A stretch of 64,000 bases of DNA from Entrophospora sp. SA101 (lineage: Eukaryota; Glomeromycota; Glomeromycetes; Entrophosporales; Entrophosporaceae). A model generated the notes under the pieces. The model was not told the DNA's origin, did not search any database, and saw only the letters and a list, made by a program, of their open reading frames with translations. The translations under genes were made by a program, and so were the position numbers. The stretch is from positions 108,358 through 172,357 of the forward strand of contig CAUDNR010003779.1 of assembly GCA_958430865.1 (NCBI GenBank), read 5' to 3'. Within the stretch, counting starts at the first letter, position 1, and each line of letters starts with the position of its first letter. Shown here in pieces: positions 58,081 to 64,000 of this stretch.

Positions 58081-60341
58081 ATTGCCTATTTATTATTTAA
58101 AATAAAATGAAAATCAATCAACAGTTAATATGTTTACAAAAACAATGGTAATGGTAGTAAGTGATAAAAATACTTACCTTTTATTTATTATTTAAAATAA
58201 ACGAAAATCAAGAATAATATTGGCTGTAATAATAATGAAGAAAATACTTACTTTCTATTTATTACTAAAAATAAAACGAAAATCAACAGTTAATATGTTT
58301 TCAAAAACAATGAATGATATTGAGTGTAATAATAATGAAATGATAAAAATACTCACACACTATTTATTATTTAAATTAAAACGAAAATCAAGTTTAATAT
58401 TTTCAAAAAAACAATGATATTGAACTGTAACAATAATGAAATGATGAGAATACTTACTTGCTATTTATTATTTAAAATAAATGAAAGCCAACGGTTAATA
58501 TTTTTTCAAAAACAATGATATTGACTGTAATAATAGTGAAATAATGAGAATACTTACTTCCTATATTTATAATTAAAATAAAACGAAAATCAACAGTTAA
58601 TATTTTCATAAAAACAATGATATTGACTGTAACGATAGTGAAATGATGAGAATACCTACACACTATTTATTATTTAAGATAAAACGAAAATCAACAATTA
58701 ATATGTTTCCAAAAAACCAATGATATTGACTGTAAAAATAGTGAAATGATGAAAATACTTACATCCTATATTTATTATTTAAGATAAAACGTGAATCAAC
58801 AGTTAATATGTTTTCAAAAAAACAATGATATTGACTGTAATAATAGTGAAATGATGAAAATACTTACATCCTATAAAAAATAAAACGAAAATCAACAGTT
58901 AATATTTTCAAAAAAAAAGATATTGACTGTAACAATACTTACATACTGTTTATTATTTAAAATAAATGAAAGCTAACAGTTAATATGTTTTCAAAAAAAC
59001 AATGATATTGACCGTAACAATAGTTAAATGATGAGAATACTTACATCCTATTTATTATTTAAAATAAATGAAAACCAACAGTTAATATGTTTTCAAAATC
59101 AACGATATTGACTGTAACAATAGTGAAATGATGAGAATACTTACCCACTACACATTATTTTAAATAAAATGAAAGCTAACGGTTAATATTTTTTCAAAAA
59201 CAATGATATTGACTGTAACAATAGTGAAATGATGAGAATACTTACATCCTATATTTATTATTTAAAATAAATGAAAGCTAACAGTTAATATGTTTTCAAA
59301 AACAATGATATTGGCTGTAACAATAGTAAATGATGAGAATACTTACATACTATTTATTATTTAAAATAAAACGAAAATTAACAGTTAATATTTTTTCAAA
59401 TTGACTGTAATAATAGTGAAATGATGAAAATACTTACATCCTATATTTATTATTTAAAATAAAACGAAAATCAACAGTTAATATGTTTTCAAAAACAATG
59501 ATATTGGCTGTAACAATAATGAAGTGATGAGAATACTTACATACTATTTATTATTTAAAATAAATGAAAGCTAACAGTTAATATGTTTTCAAAAAAACAA
59601 TGATATTGGCTGTAACAATAGTAAATGATGAGAATACTTACAGGCTATTTATTATTTAAAATAAATGAAAGATAACAGTTAATATTTTTTTCAAAAACAA
59701 TGATATTGACTGTAACAATAGTGAAGTGATCAGAATGCTTACCCGCTACACGTTATTTAAAATAAAACGAAAATCAACAGTTAATATTTTTTCAAAAACA
59801 ATGATATTGACTGTAATAATAGTGAAATGATGAGAATACTTACCCGCTACACGTTATTTAAAATAAAATGAAAACCAACAGTTAATATGTTTTCAAAAAC
59901 AATGATATTGACTGTAATAATAGTGAAATGATGAGAATACTTACAAACTACCCATTATTTTAAATAAAATGAAAACCAACAGTTAATATGTTTTCAAAAA
60001 TAGTGATATTGACAGTAATAATAGTACAAAAATACTTACCACTCTATTTATTATTTAGAATAAAATGAAAACCAATAATTAATATGTTTTCAAAAACAAC
60101 GATATTGACTGTAATAATAGTACAAAATACTTACGGAACTATTTATTATTTAAAATCAAATGAAACCCAATAGTTAGTATTTTTCAAAAACAATGATATC
60201 GAATATAATGATATTTATTGTAATAGTAAATATAATAATAAATGAAGTACTTCGCTTCGCCAAATTATTGTTATCAATTGGACTTGCTAAATCCACAACA
60301 GCAAAGATAATCAAAAAGAGAAGAGAAATATTGAATTTCAT
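58038..60341 (-). CDS. Putative secreted-peptide gene with 3-nt micro-exons (copy 2)
   Basis: Identical in every compared base to the gene at 28015-30318, shifted by 30,023. Exon 1 is 60341-60251 (signal peptide and AKR), micro-exons follow at the matching positions, and the terminal exon is 58085-58038. Predicted product is the same. If real, the duplication gives two identical loci, so reads cannot be assigned uniquely. Confidence 0.6.
58081..60250 (-). repeat. Tandem array of intron-like repeats, copy 2
   Basis: Same array of about 22 units of about 101 bp as 28058-30227. The lack of any difference between two arrays so rich in internal repeats points to a very recent duplication or to an assembly artefact. 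Confidence 0.9.
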
Positions 60342-61778
60342 TTTGATTTGCTCAGGTAATTTTTTTTGTCGATTTTTCACTTTTTCATGATTTTCAAATT
60401 GTATGGGATTACTGTAAAAGTATTTATAAAAAAAAATGAAAGCGAATTTTGTTTTTTTCAAATTGTATGCAGTTGTTATTGTAATTAGGATTTAAAGCTG
60501 ATTTGTTGGTCGAAATACCCTAATTCCGAATCAAATCTTTTTATTTCTATTTATATCTTTATTATTTCTTATTTTATTATAATAAAAATTTTCAATATTG
60601 CCGGCAATTCTTTTGAAAGTTTTTTGTTGAGATTTTTATTTTTTTGGTTTTTTTTATATACCTATACCAGACTAGGACAAATACATTTTATAGACTGTTA
60701 ATTCTCGACGACCTTTTCTTCTTCGTTTGGAAATTACTATTACTGAATAATTTTTTTTCATACGGGCTAAGAAGCCGTAATAAACGTCATTTAATACTTA
60801 ATATTAATATTAAATTTAATTTGTATTATTATTTAATGTCTGCCGATATCGAATGTTGCGAACGTATTTATATACGTATAATAATAATATATTCAAAAAA
60901 AAAAAAATTTTTGCAAAGATATTGTTCTTTTGGGCCAATTGACATAAATATATATATAGAATTCTTTTTCTTGTGGAATATTATTTGGCTTTTGACTTGT
61001 CTTTAATATTAAATTTTTTTGTGTCAATTCGACAAAATTAACAGACAATAAAATAATAGATGATAGTAGACCATTTCAATTGCATTTATAGCAATTGGCA
61101 CAAAGAACTTCGATTAATTTGAAGGAGGTGAATTAATTTTTGTCACTTATATACTTATATTATTAGCTTATTTAAGCTTATGCTTTGGTTATTATTATCA
61201 GCTTCCTTTAAGCTTATAAGCTAATATAAGCTTCCAAAGATTTTTTTAATGGACAAACGTTTAATTTATATAAAAAAGCTAGTTTATTCATTTATAAAAT
61301 ATAGGTCTTTTCCTTTAACAAGATAATATAAACAAAAATTACATTTATAATCTATATTATTATTATAGTTTCTAGCATTATGACTTAAGGAAAATGCCAG
61401 CTACTACTATTTATTATTATCGCTATATTCAAGGAGGACCAAGGAAAGATAGATTGATAAAGAAAAAAAATTTTAATTGGATCGGATTATTCGAATTTTT
61501 ATTATTATTTTTATTATTATCGTTCATTTTATTCGAATTAAAAATTTATTCGAATAGAAGTCCTACTACTACTACACCAAGTATATAGAAAAAAAATTTC
61601 ATTCTAATAATAATACAATAAAATTTATGCTAAAATTATAAATATTCGTTAAATGTAAACGTAATATATCAGATATAAGATGCTGACGAAACCAGCAAAT
61701 TGGATTCGTCTTATAGGCTAAACGTTTAGTCTATATGAAAAAAACCAATTTACTAGTTTTTCATTATTATTATTACTA

Positions 61779-62279
61779 TTATTGTTCAATGTCGATTTCG
61801 ATTTCTTTTATTTCATCGTTCCATGATAATTTTCTGTTTCTATTTCTGGTGGTGTCGTCGTCATCTTCTTGCAGAAGGTCCAATATCACTATAGTAGTAT
61901 CTAATGCTAACACATTCCACAATAATTTACTTAAATAGCTATTCAAATCAAACCAAAAGGCGATTTCTATATAAAGTAGAATACGTATAAAATATACTAG
62001 AGTAAAGAAAAGACCGAAGAAAATCCAAACGTAATTGTTCCGTTTATGTTGTTCATGGTTATCATCTTGATCATTGTATTTATATCTTTGCAAAAATTCT
62101 TTCCATTTATTTTGTCCTTTCATTTTAAGGGCATACTTAATTGCTCCTAACGAACTGATTAGTGTTACTATTGAAAGAACGATGATCCATGATAACATCT
62201 CAGTCGTGATTTTATCATAATTTTTGCCTAGAAAAGCCAAAACTATGCATGTTTTGATAGGTGCAGATATGTAGACCAT
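61779..62279 (-). CDS. Small multi-pass membrane protein, copy 2
   Basis: Identical to 31756-32256: four hydrophobic segments, basic loop, acidic tail. ATG at 62279. Same doubt on whether it is a separate gene or the last exon of the gene starting at 63075. Confidence 0.5.
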   Translation of the reverse strand: MVYISAPIKTCIVLAFLGKNYDKITTEMLSWIIVLSIVTLISSLGAIKYALKMKGQNKWKEFLQRYKYNDQDDNHEQHKRNNYVWIFFGLFFTLVYFIRILLYIEIAFWFDLNSYLSKLLWNVLALDTTIVILDLLQEDDDDTTRNRNRKLSWNDEIKEIEIDIEQ

Positions 62280-62361
62280 TAAATTCAAATCTATCCGTAT
62301 ATTGTTATTACTAAATGAAAATATACATTTAATGAATCGATTGCTTGCTCATTTATTTATA

Positions 62362-62501
62362 CAATCAAACCTTGCCACAGCGGATCTTATTGCAGTGAAT
62401 TCTAATCAAACTTGCGTTATACATATATGACGAGATTAGTAATTATAATAATAATATTTTTCTAATGTGTCCGGTGTATTCGTTGTGACAAGGTTTGACT
62501 G
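62362..62501. mobile_element. pogo/Tigger-like MITE, copy 2
   Basis: Copy of 32339-32478 carried along in the segmental duplication; TA flanks are kept. Confidence 0.75.
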
Positions 62502-62509
62502 TATTAATA

Positions 62510-63075
62510 TTAATAATATAAATAAAATTGAAAATCAAAATTAAATTTATACTTATTGTTATTATCTTTTTTTGATTTTTTTTCGAGATTAGTAGCTTCA
62601 ATTTCCTTATTTTCTTCTAATTGATTAATTTCAATTTCCAACTCATTTTCTTTAATTTCCTTATTTTCTTCCAAAGACCACATTTCTACATTATCTGCTT
62701 TTATTCCGAGTATAGTTCTAATTTCTTTAATCAACACAGTCACTGCGAGCACAAAATTCATAACACTATAGCATATAAATACTATTGTCCAAGTAGTGTT
62801 CTTCTCGATCTTGCTTTCAAGGGTCAAAAAGAGTAAATTACTATGAATGTAATATATAAGTATACAAATAATCTTACAAGAAACCTCGCAATTAATGCGA
62901 AGTATCTAGCTTTTGATTCTTTGCAGAAAGAAAGATAAATAAATAACGGCAAAAATAATGTTAACAAGGTATCAAGTAAGTTGTCTCCCTGAAAGCCTTG
63001 ATCATCAATAGGTGGTGCTGCTTCAGTGGTGACAATAAACAGATTGATTGTGGAAAATATCAAGAGTTTCTTCAT
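62510..63075 (-). CDS. Signal-peptide membrane protein, copy 2
   Basis: Identical to 32487-33052. Probable exons are 63075-62878 and 62809-62510. Signal peptide MKKLLIFSTINLFIV, two membrane segments, Glu/Lys-rich tail. Confidence 0.5.
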
Positions 63076-64000
63076 GATTCAATGATTTTAAGGAAAATTC
63101 GACCCTACCACCGTTTCATTTATAAATGGTTTCCATCATTATCATTATCATTATCACTATCATTGACTCATTCCACTTCCTTAAATGGCTTTATAATAAA
63201 ATCCAATCGCAATATTTATGTTACACGGATAATCAGTTATCAAAAATGTTGAATCAAACCCTTTTTTCAGAACTTTATGAGACTAGGAATTGGAAAAAGA
63301 TGATTAAATTATGTTTACCTCATAAAATTCTTTATCATAATAACAAACAAATTAAGAATTATCTATTCCAAGACCACATAAAAAACAATTATTTGTTTAA
63401 GTGAAGGAATAAGAACAGGTAACAAAATTTTAACCCATGCAATTGTTGATTAACCAATCAACATCGTGAATTTGATAACGTAAAAATAAATGTTGGTTTG
63501 ATAACAATCACTTCACCAACAGTTGTTTCGTTAACAAATGGTTCGAATTTAAGAAGTTGGGAGCAATCATGCGATAAACCTTTGAAATAGTCTAATAAAT
63601 TAAATCGTACTACTCGAAAATGTTTTTAAAGGGATGGTTTTCGGCTTGATTGAAGAATAACTCTCTTCATAACTCTTCTCTTGACCATATTTTTCGATAT
63701 AATCAAAATAACCTTAGTATAATGAATGTCGGTAAAATGATTGTAAATACAACCAATATTTAAGATATACGATTGAGACAAAACATGAACAATGTACAAA
63801 TTTATTTAATAAAAACAAAATTTACAACCTAAAAAATGTTTTTTTTGCATGTTCTAATAAAATTTCCATTGTTGCTATCCATCAATTGCTGATTCAACGT
63901 TACCCGGATCATTATCAACTGTATTTTCGATATTTTCAATAAACTCATTTTAGTTTAATCTTTTCGTCCTACTTTCTTTAGTGCGTTGACTTTTTTTGAT
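63076..64000. other. Intergenic stretch, duplicate of 33053-33977
   Basis: Same sequence as copy 1; no gene supported. The window ends inside the duplication. Confidence 0.5.

Larger units (their letters stand above)
56819..64000 (+). repeat. Segmental duplication, copy 2 (continues past window)
   Basis: Direct repeat of 26801-33977. It begins exactly at CAGGGCT. Near its left end it differs from copy 1 in two ways: it lacks about 12 bp after CAGGGCT, and it keeps 17 bp (around 56901-56917) missing from copy 1. After that I see no difference. Its end is not in view. Confidence 0.95.

Noticed and set aside
1..64000. tRNA or rRNA genes
   Set aside because: I looked for GGTTCGA-type B boxes and rRNA core motifs. 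The few GGTTCGA matches (near 33536 and 46860) lack the rest of a tRNA. A tRNA scan would settle it.

Overview
The window looks like a piece of a nuclear genome from an arbuscular mycorrhizal fungus, most likely Rhizophagus or a close relative. This is an inference. The DNA is very AT-rich, genes are split by short GT-AG introns, there are several divergent MATA-type HMG-box genes close together (a family known to be expanded in Rhizophagus), and decayed Tc1, hAT and pogo-like transposons fill much of the intergenic space. A run of ten N at 41776-41785 shows it is a scaffolded assembly.

Layout. 1-21 kb: an HMG-box cluster with a frameshifted relic near 1.5 kb and three intact genes (6.8-7.4 kb minus, 16.3-17.5 kb plus, 19.6-20.7 kb plus), separated by long AT-rich stretches. 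22.9-28 kb: mobile-element graveyard with a clean 186-bp hAT-type MITE bearing an 8-bp target duplication, a 229-bp tandem duplication, a BED/hAT relic, a dead Tc1 transposase and a degenerate hAT element. 28.0-30.3 kb: a tandem array that I read as the intron and micro-exon body of a small secreted-peptide gene on the minus strand. 31.7-33.1 kb: small membrane-protein genes. 34-41 kb: relics and simple repeats. 41.7-44 kb: a HAM1/DUF5923-like gene broken by the assembly gap, and a decayed PHO84-type phosphate transporter. 47.1-49.1 kb: an intact five-exon PHO-4 family (Pho89/PiT type) phosphate transporter. 50.1-50.9 kb: a four-exon DNAJC12-like J-domain gene. 51.2-53.1 kb: a long low-complexity protein on the other strand. 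From 56,819 to the window end, the block 26,801-33,977 is repeated in the same orientation about 30.02 kb away.

The main discovery candidate is the minus-strand locus 30318-28015, repeated at 60341-58038. A first exon encodes a signal peptide ending in a Kex2-like Lys-Arg. It is followed by about 22 repeats of roughly 100 bp, each starting with a strong 5' splice site, carrying a branch-site-like motif and ending in a 3' splice site. Between each 3' site and the next 5' site there are almost always exactly three variable bases. Two 4-nt micro-exons plus one leftover base of exon 1 restore the frame, and eighteen 3-nt micro-exons then add one codon each, spelling FRRPYDYDWDYDDCEQCK. Because every 3-nt exon is frame-neutral, any skipping pattern would keep the frame, so the locus could generate peptide variants by splicing and by gain or loss of repeats. 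Transcript data are needed to prove it.
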